Source of the DNA: Roseiarcus sp036513315
GTDB lineage: Bacteria > Pseudomonadota > Alphaproteobacteria > Rhizobiales > Beijerinckiaceae
DNA length: 29,154 nucleotides
Reading direction: 5' to 3'
Assembly: GCA_036513315.1 (NCBI GenBank)
Contig: DATBZF010000120.1
Location: 1-29,154 of the forward strand
The translations under genes and the position numbers were made by a program. Shown piece after piece: positions 1 through 7,290 of this stretch (its first letter is position 1; the number at the start of each line of letters is the position of its first letter). The notes under the pieces were generated by a model that was not told the DNA's origin, made no database searches, and saw only the letters and a program-made list of their open reading frames with translations.

Positions 1-165
1 ATCCTCGATGTCGAGAAAGCCAAGACGGTGTTGTTCGTCAAGCGCGGCATGGGCTCGGGCTATGCCGGCGTCGAGAACGAGCTGTTCTTCCGCGACAATA
101 CGATGATGCTGTTCGGCGACGCCAAGAAAGTCACCGATTCCATCGTCAAGGCGCTCGCGCACTAG
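1..165 (+). CDS. pntB: NAD(P) transhydrogenase beta subunit, C-terminal end (partial)
   Basis: The window opens inside this gene; only the last 54 codons and the TAG stop are present. The visible peptide contains VLFVKRGMGSGYAGVEN followed by LFFRDNTMMLFGDAKK, which is the characteristic end of the NADP(H)-binding domain III of PntB. The GxGSGYAG loop and the FGDAKK segment contact NADP(H) in this family. PntB is the membrane subunit of the proton-translocating transhydrogenase, which uses the proton motive force to reduce NADP+ with NADH. The pntA genes would be expected upstream, outside the window. Identification is by recognition of the conserved C-terminus. Confidence 0.9.
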   Translation: MLDVEKAKTVLFVKRGMGSGYAGVENELFFRDNTMMLFGDAKKVTDSIVKALAH

Positions 166-211
166 GCGAGGCTTGCGAGTCCGCGGACGCTTCTCAGCGG
201 TCAGGACTGTC

Positions 212-1012
212 ATGTTGATGTTGGGCGCCTGCGCCGGGATATATGTGCTGGCGCTTGCGGCTCTCGCCTTCGGTCAGCGCAAGCTCCTGTATTTCCCCTA
301 CGCGTCGGAAGTCGCGCCAGCCTCGATCGGTTTGCCGAAGGCGGAGATTCTTTATCTGCGGACCGATGACGGCGAGCGCCTTCTCGCCTGGTTTGTAGCG
401 CCTGCGCCAGGGCGACCGCTGATCCTCTACTTTCACGGCAACGCCAATGGTCTGGCCAACCGGGGCGAGCGTTTCCGCGCGTTGACGGCGTCCGGCGACG
501 GCTTGCTGGCCGTGGAATATCGCGGCTATCCCGGATCGACCGGATCGCCCTCGGAAGCCGGGCTATTGAGCGATGGCGAGGCGACCTATGCGGAAGCGCT
601 TGCTCTTGGCGTTCCGGCCGGCCGCATCGTCGTGATGGGTGAATCGCTCGGAACGGGCGTCGCTATCGACCTTGCGGCGCGCCATCAGGTCGGCGCGCTT
701 GTACTCGACTCGCCCTATTCCTCGATCGTCGACGTCGCGGCGGCGCATTACTGGATGTTTCCCGTGCGCCTGCTGATGCGCGATCAATTCCGCTCCGACG
801 AGAAAATCGGCGGGGTCGCGGCGCCGGTGCTGATGGTCCACGGCACGGCGGACGCCACGATCCCGATACGCTTCGCCGAAAAACTATTCGCGCTCGCGAA
901 GGGGCCGAAGGATTTCTTGCCGGTCGATGGCGCGGGCCATCTCGCCTTGGGGCTGGTCATCCCGAAAGTTCTGCAATGGATCGATCAAACGGCGGCGGGC
1001 GCTGCGCCCTGA
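212..1012 (+). CDS. Alpha/beta hydrolase with N-terminal membrane anchor (Bem46/ABHD13-like)
   Basis: Numbered from the ATG at 212, the protein has 266 residues. It starts with a hydrophobic segment (about residues 1-21) followed by GQRKLLYFP, a typical start for membrane-anchored or exported alpha/beta hydrolases. The fold signature is complete: oxyanion-region HGNANG at about 75-80, nucleophile elbow GESLG with Ser145, a candidate acid Asp214 in HGTAD, and His243 in GAGHL. The substrate cannot be deduced. The reading frame also allows a TTG start at 173, but AGGA at 203-206 lies 5 nt before the ATG at 212, so I prefer the ATG. The gene follows pntB directly and converges with the TPR gene, whose end is only 13 nt away. 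Confidence 0.85.
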   Translation: MLMLGACAGIYVLALAALAFGQRKLLYFPYASEVAPASIGLPKAEILYLRTDDGERLLAWFVAPAPGRPLILYFHGNANGLANRGERFRALTASGDGLLAVEYRGYPGSTGSPSEAGLLSDGEATYAEALALGVPAGRIVVMGESLGTGVAIDLAARHQVGALVLDSPYSSIVDVAAAHYWMFPVRLLMRDQFRSDEKIGGVAAPVLMVHGTADATIPIRFAEKLFALAKGPKDFLPVDGAGHLALGLVIPKVLQWIDQTAAGAAP

Positions 1013-1025
1013 GGCCAGCCGGGCC

Positions 1026-1883
1026 TTATCCCCGCAGCCGCGACATGCCGTCATGGGCGAGCTGGTTCGAGGGATCGACGGTGATCGCCCGGCTGTAGGA
1101 TTCCATCGCCTTGGTCTTGTTGTTCTGCTTCTCATAGGCGACGCCCAAACCGGCCCAGGCGTCGGCGTTTTTGGCGTCGACATTTAGAGAGGCGTTAAAG
1201 TCCTCGATCGCCGCGTCATATTTGCCGGTGGCGAGCAGGCTCTGTCCGCGCGCCTGGTAGGGAGCGCCGGCGAACGGATCGCGGTCGATCGCATTGTTGA
1301 AGTCGGTGATCGCCTGGGCGTGATTGCCTTGGCGCTGATAGATCAGCCCGCGCGCGTGAAAGGCCTGGGCGCCCTCCGGATTGAGCGCGATCGCCTGATT
1401 GAGATCGGCGAGCGCTTCGGGCAAATGGCCCTGCGAGCGCAAGAGATTGGCGCGGCCGAGGTAGGCTGGCGCATGTTTGGGGTTGGCGACGATCGCCTGG
1501 TTGAAATCGGCGAGCGCCGGCCCATCCTTCTGCATCTGGCGATAGGCGAGCGCGCGATTGGTATAGGCGCCGGCGAAATTCGGGTCGATCTGAACCGCTT
1601 TGGAGAAATCCTCGATAGCGTTCTGATAGCGCCCGATTTTCGCATAGGCGGCGCCGCGGGTGTTATAGGCGACCGAATCGTTTGGATTGCGCTGGATGAC
1701 ATCGCTCAGAGAGGCGATGTTGACCGAGCTGGCGCCCGACGTATCGACTTCGACTTCGGCGACATTGCCCATCGGCGCCGCGCCGAAGCCAGTGGTCTCG
1801 CAGCCCGCAAGCGCCAGCGCCGCTCCTGCGATGGCAAGAATCCGCATGGAGGAAGCGCCGGAAAGCCTGACCATCATCTGCAT
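1026..1883 (-). CDS. Tetratricopeptide-repeat lipoprotein
   Basis: 285 residues. The N-terminus has a lipoprotein signal: a hydrophobic run AIAGAALALAGC with lipobox LAGC, lipidated Cys at residue 28. A second in-frame ATG at 1847 would give a shorter signal peptide starting just before this run; neither start has a strong ribosome site. From about residue 60 to the end the protein is a run of about seven TPR units of 34 residues, visible as repeated patterns such as YNTRGAAYAKIGRYQNAIED and AYTNRALAYRQMQKDGPALA, with P at the repeat boundaries (DPN, NPK, NPE, DPF, DPS). TPR arrays are protein-binding scaffolds; a role in envelope assembly, as for NlpI, is possible but unproven. The gene converges with the hydrolase gene. 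Confidence 0.85.
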   Translation of the reverse strand: MQMMVRLSGASSMRILAIAGAALALAGCETTGFGAAPMGNVAEVEVDTSGASSVNIASLSDVIQRNPNDSVAYNTRGAAYAKIGRYQNAIEDFSKAVQIDPNFAGAYTNRALAYRQMQKDGPALADFNQAIVANPKHAPAYLGRANLLRSQGHLPEALADLNQAIALNPEGAQAFHARGLIYQRQGNHAQAITDFNNAIDRDPFAGAPYQARGQSLLATGKYDAAIEDFNASLNVDAKNADAWAGLGVAYEKQNNKTKAMESYSRAITVDPSNQLAHDGMSRLRG

Positions 1884-2089
1884 TGCGTCTCAGTCTCGTC
1901 GCGCCGAAATGCGCGAGTCCGCTCTTACACGCCTTGGCCTGACAAATTGGCCATGAAAAGGGCAAAGACGATTTAAAAAAGCGCTGGCTGCGGTTTCACC
2001 GCCGCTGTCTCATAAAGATCACGCCATTGCGCGCGCCGGCCATCAGCCAAAACGACCAGGAATCAACCCGCGCCGCCTCTAAATCGGCT

Positions 2090-2332
2090 TTAGCGGGGCG
2101 CGCCCATAACGGGCTTCGGCTTCATCGGCAAAAGGCCCTCGCGCTGCAACTTCTTACGCGCCAGCTTGCGCGCCCGGCGGATCGCCTCGGCCTTTTCGCG
2201 CGCACGTTTTTCGGAGGGTTTCTCGTAATGTCCGCGCAATTTCATCTCGCGGAAAATTCCCTCGCGCTGCATTTTTTTCTTGAGCGCTTTAAGGGCCTGA
2301 TCGACATTGTTGTCGCGGACGAGAACTTGCAC
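2090..2332 (-). CDS. rpsU: 30S ribosomal protein S21
   Basis: 80 residues, close to the usual length for alphaproteobacterial S21. The start VQVLVRDNNVDQALKALKKK and the basic RARKLARKKLQREG segment are diagnostic. S21 sits on the 30S platform near the 3' end of 16S rRNA and supports initiation. The initiation codon is GTG (minus strand, 2332-2330), with AGGA about 6 nt upstream. The gene stands alone between the TPR lipoprotein and the toxin-antitoxin-like pair. The C-terminus (LLPMKPKPVMGAPR) is the variable tail usual in this order. Confidence 0.95.
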   Translation of the reverse strand: MQVLVRDNNVDQALKALKKKMQREGIFREMKLRGHYEKPSEKRAREKAEAIRRARKLARKKLQREGLLPMKPKPVMGAPR

Positions 2333-2512
2333 GGGCGATCCTGTTTCTTAAGGCTGGCTTCAGCCTCGCATGGGAATGGACGACGAATGGGGCAATAGAC
2401 AACCCCGGCGCCGCGTGGGCGCCTGACTGTTCAGAGAGCGCCGATAGCAGACTCAGCAGACATTGTCCAGAGATTGCCGGCCTCGGGGGTGGGTCAGTTT
2501 TATATTTAAGCC

Positions 2513-3058
2513 TTAGGCAACGGCCCGGGCGCGATCATGTCGGCGCGTCTGCAAATGACGACCAATGTTCGAGGATGCCGGCCGGTCTTCCGCGATGACG
2601 CGATTGATCTCGCGAACGACTGTCGCCTCCACCACAACGGAGCGTGCTATTTTGTGGTGATCATACATCCATTTTGACACCTGTACCCAGTCCCAGAGAG
2701 GACTGTCCGAGGTGACCCGGGCAACAGGATGCGGGAAACCTTGTCCGCGAAGACCGTGTGCGTAGTTTGAAATAGCGGCGCGTCCCAGATTGGCTCTGTT
2801 GGCGATGTCGGAGGCGCTTACCAGATAGTCCGGCTCAATGCGCTCGATCTTCGCCCCGCTCGTCTCTACCGCTACGAGCGCCGATAACAGGGCGCTGCTA
2901 AAGCTGTGCCCTTGCCGATCGAATTCGAGAACAATTAATCCCTTTTGAATTGAAATAGTTGCGTCGTCACAACCGGCCTCGAAAAATGGATCAGCGAAAT
3001 TCGATTCCTCGAAATCGACGCCGGACGCGATGATGGTGAAGTTATGAATTTTCGTCAT
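2513..3058 (-). CDS. Putative HTH antitoxin-like protein, partner of the gene at 3042-3293
   Basis: 181 residues from the ATG at 3058, which is chosen because GGAGGAGG lies just upstream (3062-3069); an ATG at 3070 is also in frame. The N-terminal part (about 1-70) is a small alpha/beta-looking domain with a short acidic strand pattern (GCDDATISI, LIVLEFDRQG). Residues about 80-130 hold a helix-turn-helix-like segment (SASDIANRANLGRAAISNYA) followed by a wing-like SPLWDWVQVSKWM. The rest is helical with a basic tail. The start overlaps the end of the upstream gene by 17 nt, so the two are translationally coupled. Small domain plus HTH downstream of a small basic protein is the HicB layout, but similarity is structural guesswork. 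The DNA is visibly less GC-rich than its neighbours, suggesting transfer. Confidence 0.65.
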   Translation of the reverse strand: MTKIHNFTIIASGVDFEESNFADPFFEAGCDDATISIQKGLIVLEFDRQGHSFSSALLSALVAVETSGAKIERIEPDYLVSASDIANRANLGRAAISNYAHGLRGQGFPHPVARVTSDSPLWDWVQVSKWMYDHHKIARSVVVEATVVREINRVIAEDRPASSNIGRHLQTRRHDRARAVA

Positions 3059-3293
3059 TTCCTCCTCCATGACACTCAGGACACCGATTCACGGCGCGGA
3101 CGATACCATTCGCATGGTTTTGCGGAGCCTTTGGCGTCGCCCAGACAGAGATTTTGCACCCTTCGCGCGTGTGCGACGGACAATAAAGCCGTCCCCAAGC
3201 ATGACCGTTGGACATGTGGACAACCCAACCTAAAGATTCGGCATATGCAACGGCGGCTTCGATTTCCTTGTGGGGGTGGCGCGGTCTAGCCAT
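3042..3293 (-). CDS. Putative small HicA-like toxin or nucleic-acid-binding protein
   Basis: 83 residues from ATG 3293, preceded by a GGGGCAGG purine tract; an upstream in-frame ATG at 3326 has no visible support. The protein opens with a basic, helical segment (RPRHPHKEIEAAVAYAESLG), then WVVHMSNGHAWGRLYCP and CKISVWATPKAPQNHANGIV, and ends with CPECHGGG. The order helix, glycine-tryptophan turn, strand with a conserved-looking His, then strands and a helix resembles the dsRBD-like fold of HicA mRNA interferases, where a strand His is catalytic. Four cysteines (in YCP, GCK and CPEC) could bind metal, which HicA does not. It is the first gene of a two-gene unit. Function is inferred from size, order and fold pattern only. 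Confidence 0.6.
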   Translation of the reverse strand: MARPRHPHKEIEAAVAYAESLGWVVHMSNGHAWGRLYCPSHTREGCKISVWATPKAPQNHANGIVRAVNRCPECHGGGNDENS

Positions 3294-3408
3294 TGCGCCT
3301 GCCCCAAAATATGCAGCCGTGAACAAATGTCAACAGGTTCGGTTCCTCATAAAATGCAACTTCACGTTTTGCGGCGGTCTTTTATCGATGCCGCCTGTCG
3401 GGCTGGCG

Positions 3409-3565
3409 TCATGCTGGCCGCCCTCGCCGGTCGCCCTTCTTAGCAAGCGGCAATAGGGCAGGACCGACGCCCCGTTTCTTAAGCGCGCGCTCGTCCTCCT
3501 CGGCGGCGCGTCATGAGCTCGGCGAGCTGGTTCGTATCGCGAGGGCGCTTAGGAGATTTCGCCAT
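3409..3565 (-). pseudogene. Remnant of a small hypothetical gene (frameshifted)
   Basis: This lies in the 340-nt gap between the toxin-like gene and purK, where I see no intact gene. On the minus strand an ATG at 3565 opens MAKSPKRPRDTNQLAELMTR, which matches the beginning of a family of short hypothetical proteins common in Hyphomicrobiales as I remember it. The frame ends at a TAA at 3479 after 28 codons. A shift to another frame near the middle continues as EEDERALKKRG and PLAKKGDRRGRPA until a TGA at 3409. No ribosome-binding site is visible. I interpret this as a decayed copy; chance cannot be excluded for so short a stretch. Confidence 0.35.
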
Positions 3566-3634
3566 GGGAAGCACTGCTGTCGGCATCATCCTTGGACTTC
3601 TGAAACGCGTCCAGCAATTCAACGCATCCGGACT

Positions 3635-4753
3635 TCAGACTGGCCCACTACCCCCGCCTCCGCTTCCGCTTCCGCTCTCCGGCAGAATCCGGGTGACATG
3701 GCCCATCTTGCGGCCCGGGCGGACCTCCATCTTGCCGTAGAGATGGAGGCTGAGATCCGGTTGGCTGAGGACTTCGCGCCAACCCGCCGCCTCTTCGCCG
3801 ATGATATTGTGCATTTCGATCCGCCCGCGCCGCGTGGTGGCGCCGAGCGGCCAGCCGACAATGGCGCGTATATGTTGCTCAAATTGCGAGGTTTGCGCGC
3901 CATCGATCGTCCAGTGCCCGGAATTATGGACCCTGGGCGCCAATTCGTTGATCACCAGGCCCTCCAGCCCATCAGCCTCACGGGTGACGAACATTTCGAC
4001 GGCGAGAACGCCGACGTAATCGAGCGCCTCGAGAATTTGCCGCGCGATCGACACCGCCGCCGCCGCGGTCGCCGGGGCGATGGCGGCGGGAACGCGGGTT
4101 TGCGCCAAAATATGGCGCTCATGCTCGTTTTCGCAGATATCGAACGCGGCGAAGGCGCCGTCGAGGCCGCGCGCGGCGATCACCGACACTTCCCGCTCAA
4201 AGTTGATAAAACCTTCGAGGATGGTCGGCGCGCCGCCAAGGCCGCGATGAAGCGCGGAAAGGTTGGATCCCTCGCGAATCAGCGCCTGACCCTTGCCGTC
4301 ATAGCCAAAGCGCCGCGTCTTCAGGATCGAGGGGCGGCCCAGAGAACCGACGGCGCGCACCAGGCCGCCGGCGTCCTCGACCGCCATGAAGGGCGCCGTT
4401 CTCAGACCGAGATCGTTCAAAAACGACTTTTCGGTCAGGCGGTCCTGGGTCAGCGAGAGCGCTCGCGCGCCGGGGCGCACCGGCTGGAAGGTCGATAGAA
4501 AGTCGACGCAAGGGGTCGGCACGTTCTCAAATTCATAGGTGATGACATCGACAGCCTCGGCGAAGGCCGCCAGCGCGGTTTCGTCCTCATAGGCGGCGAT
4601 GGTTTTCGCGCTGGCGACGTCGAAGGCCGGCGCTTCCGTCTCCGGAGCGAACACATGACTGCGCAGCCCCAGCCTGGCGGCCGCCATCGCCAACATCCGA
4701 CCAAGCTGTCCGGCGCCCAAAATGCCGATGGTGGCGCCTGGGGCCAGGATCAT
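3635..4753 (-). CDS. purK: N5-carboxyaminoimidazole ribonucleotide synthase
   Basis: 372 residues. PurK carboxylates aminoimidazole ribonucleotide with ATP and bicarbonate to N5-CAIR, which PurE then rearranges. Visible features: an N-terminal Rossmann-type motif IGILGAGQLGRML (about 9-21), ATP-grasp signatures KTRRFGYDGKGQ (about 145-156) and EGFINFEREVSVI, and the C-terminal NELAPRVHNSGHWTIDGAQT motif that binds ligands and metal in this family. The gene starts in an ATGA overlap with purE, so translation is coupled. The last residues (SGSGSGGGGSGP) form an unusual low-complexity tail beyond the conserved core. Confidence 0.97.
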   Translation of the reverse strand: MILAPGATIGILGAGQLGRMLAMAAARLGLRSHVFAPETEAPAFDVASAKTIAAYEDETALAAFAEAVDVITYEFENVPTPCVDFLSTFQPVRPGARALSLTQDRLTEKSFLNDLGLRTAPFMAVEDAGGLVRAVGSLGRPSILKTRRFGYDGKGQALIREGSNLSALHRGLGGAPTILEGFINFEREVSVIAARGLDGAFAAFDICENEHERHILAQTRVPAAIAPATAAAAVSIARQILEALDYVGVLAVEMFVTREADGLEGLVINELAPRVHNSGHWTIDGAQTSQFEQHIRAIVGWPLGATTRRGRIEMHNIIGEEAAGWREVLSQPDLSLHLYGKMEVRPGRKMGHVTRILPESGSGSGGGGSGPV

Positions 4754-5271
4754 CGGACGCCGGCGCTTGGGTCCGAAGGCCGGTCGGCCACGGATTGGGT
4801 GTGGGCGGCGCGCCAGGCGTCGAGCCGGTCCGCGAGGCCGCTATCGCTGAGCGCCAGAACGGCGGCGGCCAGAAGCGCGGCGTTGACGGCGCCCGGCTCG
4901 CCGATCGCCAGCGTTCCCACCGGCACCCCCGCCGGCATCTGGACGATCGACAGCAGGCTGTCCTGACCTGACAACGCCTTGGACGCAACCGGAACGCCAA
5001 ACACCGGCAGCGGCGTGAAGGCCGCCGTCATGCCAGGCAGATGAGCGGCGCCGCCGGCGCCGGCGATAATCAATTTGAACCCTGCCGCGCGCGCCCCCTT
5101 GGCGAAGGCGACCAATCGGTCAGGCGTGCGATGCGCGGAAATGATCTGCGCGTCATAACCGACGGCCAATTGGTCAAGCGTTTCGCCGGCGCGCCGCATC
5201 GTCGCCCAGTCCGACTGGCTGCCCATGATGATAGCGACGGGTTTTGGATTAGGCGCCAACGGTTTGTCCAA
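4750..5271 (-). CDS. purE: N5-carboxyaminoimidazole ribonucleotide mutase
   Basis: 173 residues, normal for bacterial class I PurE. It converts N5-CAIR to CAIR in purine synthesis. Diagnostic motifs are IIMGSQSDWATM (about 14-25, phosphate and CO2 region), SAHRTPDRL (catalytic His region) and IAGAGGAAHLPGM. The gene overlaps purK by 4 nt (ATGA) and lies 76 nt downstream of a ydcH-like gene on the same strand, with which it may be transcribed. Confidence 0.97.
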   Translation of the reverse strand: MDKPLAPNPKPVAIIMGSQSDWATMRRAGETLDQLAVGYDAQIISAHRTPDRLVAFAKGARAAGFKLIIAGAGGAAHLPGMTAAFTPLPVFGVPVASKALSGQDSLLSIVQMPAGVPVGTLAIGEPGAVNAALLAAAVLALSDSGLADRLDAWRAAHTQSVADRPSDPSAGVR

Positions 5272-5347
5272 ATGCTTGAAACGTCAAAGCCGCAGCGGCC
5301 CATTCGCATAAACGAAGGGCGCCAGCGGCGCAAGGCGACCTCCCCCC

Positions 5348-5569
5348 TTAGGCTATGATGTTGGGCGTCGACAAGTCCTCAAGCAGCGCCAGGCGATCGC
5401 GCAGCGCCAGCTTGCGCTTCTTGATGCGCTGCATCTGCAACCGATCCGCGGCCCCGGCGTTGTCGAGCGCTTCAATGGCGGCGTCGAGGTCGCGATGTTC
5501 CTCGCGCAGCCGTTCGATCTGCTGTCGCATTTCGGCGCGCTCGGCGTCGCTCAACTCTTGTCGCGCCAT
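5348..5569 (-). CDS. YdcH family (DUF465) small coiled-coil protein
   Basis: 73 residues from the second of two adjacent ATG codons (5572 and 5569). The sequence is a charged amphipathic helix hairpin: QIERLREEHRDLDAAIEAL, then a short turn, then LQMQRIKKRKLALRDRLALL. This two-helix pattern with the K-KRKLALRD core is typical of DUF465/YdcH, a family abundant in alphaproteobacteria whose function is unknown. It is upstream of purE on the same strand. A second family member is encoded divergently at 5823. Confidence 0.85.
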   Translation of the reverse strand: MARQELSDAERAEMRQQIERLREEHRDLDAAIEALDNAGAADRLQMQRIKKRKLALRDRLALLEDLSTPNIIA

Positions 5570-5662
5570 CAAGGTTCGCTCGGATTGGTTCGTTTTCGTG
5601 AGACCGGCGCAGGGTCAATGCACGGGCAATTATGCTTGCGAGCACGCAAGTTCGCAAGCCCG

Positions 5663-5714
5663 ATTGGACGAAGCGGGCGTGCGCGAGCCGCGACGGGGCT
5701 CGCATTCGTCCAAT
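5663..5714. repeat. Inverted repeat between the two ydcH-like genes
   Basis: ATTGGACGAA at 5663-5672 is a perfect inverted match to TTCGTCCAAT at 5705-5714. Inside, TGCG...GAGCC (5680-5689) can pair with GGCTCGCA (5697-5704) after a small bulge. Just upstream, CTTGCG (5635-5640) and CGCAAG (5645-5650) form a separate 6-bp hairpin. These lie in the 250-nt divergent region between two ydcH-like genes and could be operator sites or transcript hairpins; there is no T-run to suggest a terminator. Confidence 0.5.
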
Positions 5715-5822
5715 TCAATCAATCCTGTAAAAAAATTGATCGCTTTTCAGCGCTTTGACGACTTGAAATGGGCGCGGCCTGTGTCACACTTTCGTCGTCG
5801 ATCACAATCAGGGAGTCCCTAC

Positions 5823-6011
5823 ATGTCCCTAGAGTCGCACCTTGTGGAGCTCGAGCGTCGTCATCAGGCCATGGAAAATGCGATAGCCGACGAGAAGACG
5901 CATCCGGCAACCGACGGTTTGAAATTGATCGAATTGAAGCGAAAAAAATTATTGCTTAAGGATGAAATCGAGAAATTGCGACAAGAGAAGCTCCTCGCGA
6001 CGACGCATTAG
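5823..6011 (+). CDS. YdcH family (DUF465) small coiled-coil protein, second copy
   Basis: 62 residues. The ATG at 5823 is preceded by AGGGAG at a suitable distance, and the open frame upstream has no family similarity, so this start is preferred. The sequence begins SLESHLVELERRHQAMENAI and ends with the helix LKLIELKRKKLLLKDEIEKL. The ELKRKKLLLKDEI core is the DUF465 hallmark. Function is unknown. It is transcribed away from the first copy and converges with queG, 34 nt away. Confidence 0.9.
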   Translation: MSLESHLVELERRHQAMENAIADEKTHPATDGLKLIELKRKKLLLKDEIEKLRQEKLLATTH

Positions 6012-6045
6012 GCGCGCGAAAAACTTCTATCGTCTCCAATAATGA

Positions 6046-7290
6046 TCAGGCGCCCGAAGCGGCGCGCCATTCGGCGGCGACGTGCTCGTCTTCCTCGAAG
6101 GGCGCATGCGTTCGCGCCAAGTCATTCAACGTTCGCCCGTCGCAGAGACGGCTGAGCGCCCAGACAGCCATGCCGCGAACCAGAGGCGAGGCATGGCTGA
6201 GGCGTTCGATTGCGATCGCGATCAGTGCGCTATCGCCGGAATTGCCGATCGCGATCAAGACATTGCGCAGGAAGCGCGCGTGGCCGACACGCTTGACGGG
6301 TCCGCCGGCGAATAACTTGCGAAACGCCGCCTCGTCGAGAGCAGCGAGTTCTCCGAGATTCGGCGCCTGAAGATCGGCGCGTGCGGTCAGCCTGGCCTCC
6401 CGCGAATCTTGAGCGAACTTGTTCCACGGGCAGACCGCGAGGCAGTCGTCGCAGCCATAAATCCGATTGCCGATGGGCGCGCGAAACTCCGAGGCGATCG
6501 GCCCCTTATGCTCAATCGTCAGATAAGAGATGCAGCGCCGCGCATCGAGGCGATAGGGCGCGGGAAAAGCCTGCGTCGGACAGATGTCGAGGCAGGCGCG
6601 GCAGGTTCCGCAATGATCGATCTCGGGCGCGTCCGGGGGAAGAGCGAGGTCGGTGAATATCGCGCCGAGAAACAGCCAGGAGCCATACTCCCGTGATACG
6701 AGATTGGTGTGCTTGCCCTGCCAGCCAAGGCCCGCGGCGGCGGCGAGCGGCTTTTCCATCACCGGCGCCGTATCGACGAAAACCTTTGCCTGCACAGGCT
6801 GAGCGGGACTGGCGGCGGCGATCCAGCCGGCCAGAAGCTTCAGGCGTCCTTTGACGACATCGTGGTAATCGCGATGGCGCGCATAGACGGAGATGACGCC
6901 GACTTCTCGCTCGTTCAGAGCCGCCAAGGGATCGACGGCGGGCCCATAATTGACGCCGAGCATGACGACGCTGCGGACCTCGCTCCACAGCAAGAGCGGA
7001 TCGGCGCGGCGCGCAAGGGTTTGCGCCATCCAGTCCATGTCGCCATGCTCGCCCTGCGCGATCCAGCGCACCAGATTGTCGCCGGCGCCTTCAGGCAATC
7101 GCGGCGCGGCGATACGGCACGAATCGAAGCCGAGCGCCTGCGCCTTGGCGCGCAGATCGTCTAGAAATCGAGATTGGCGTAGGCTTCGACGGGGGTCATG
7201 CCGCGCATCCGGTCGGCCAGCAACGGGCGAAACGACGGGCGCGATTTCATTCGCGCGTACCAGTTCTTCGCCAGTTCGTTCTCGGCCCAT
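6046..7290 (-). CDS. queG: Epoxyqueuosine reductase
   Basis: QueG is the cobalamin-dependent iron-sulfur enzyme that reduces epoxyqueuosine to queuosine at tRNA position 34. Numbered from ATG 7290 (414 residues), the catalytic region FVDTAPVMEKPLAAAAGLGW lies at 171-190. Two 4Fe-4S sites follow: C227, C230, C233, C237 (CGTCRACLDICP) and C280, C283, C287 (CDDCLAVCPWN), with C253 in RRCISY. A HEAT-like repeat closes the protein at about 340-400. The start is unclear: family alignment expects it near residue 40-46 (RFLDDLRAKAQALGFD), just past the stop of the upstream gene, but I find no ATG, GTG or TTG there. The ATG at 7290 makes a 130-nt overlap with the upstream gene. Confidence 0.92.
   Translation of the reverse strand: MGRERTGEELVRANEIAPVVSPVAGRPDARHDPRRSLRQSRFLDDLRAKAQALGFDSCRIAAPRLPEGAGDNLVRWIAQGEHGDMDWMAQTLARRADPLLLWSEVRSVVMLGVNYGPAVDPLAALNEREVGVISVYARHRDYHDVVKGRLKLLAGWIAAASPAQPVQAKVFVDTAPVMEKPLAAAAGLGWQGKHTNLVSREYGSWLFLGAIFTDLALPPDAPEIDHCGTCRACLDICPTQAFPAPYRLDARRCISYLTIEHKGPIASEFRAPIGNRIYGCDDCLAVCPWNKFAQDSREARLTARADLQAPNLGELAALDEAAFRKLFAGGPVKRVGHARFLRNVLIAIGNSGDSALIAIAIERLSHASPLVRGMAVWALSRLCDGRTLNDLARTHAPFEEDEHVAAEWRAASGA

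Noticed and set aside
1320..1976. 218-codon plus-strand frame opposite the TPR gene
   Set aside because: Its periodic Ile/Gly/Arg pattern mirrors the TPR repeats on the other strand.
1960..2010. T-rich run with a small hairpin downstream of rpsU as an intrinsic terminator
   Set aside because: The GCGGT-GAA-ACCGC hairpin is 9 nt from the T-run and about 90 nt after rpsU; geometry does not fit.
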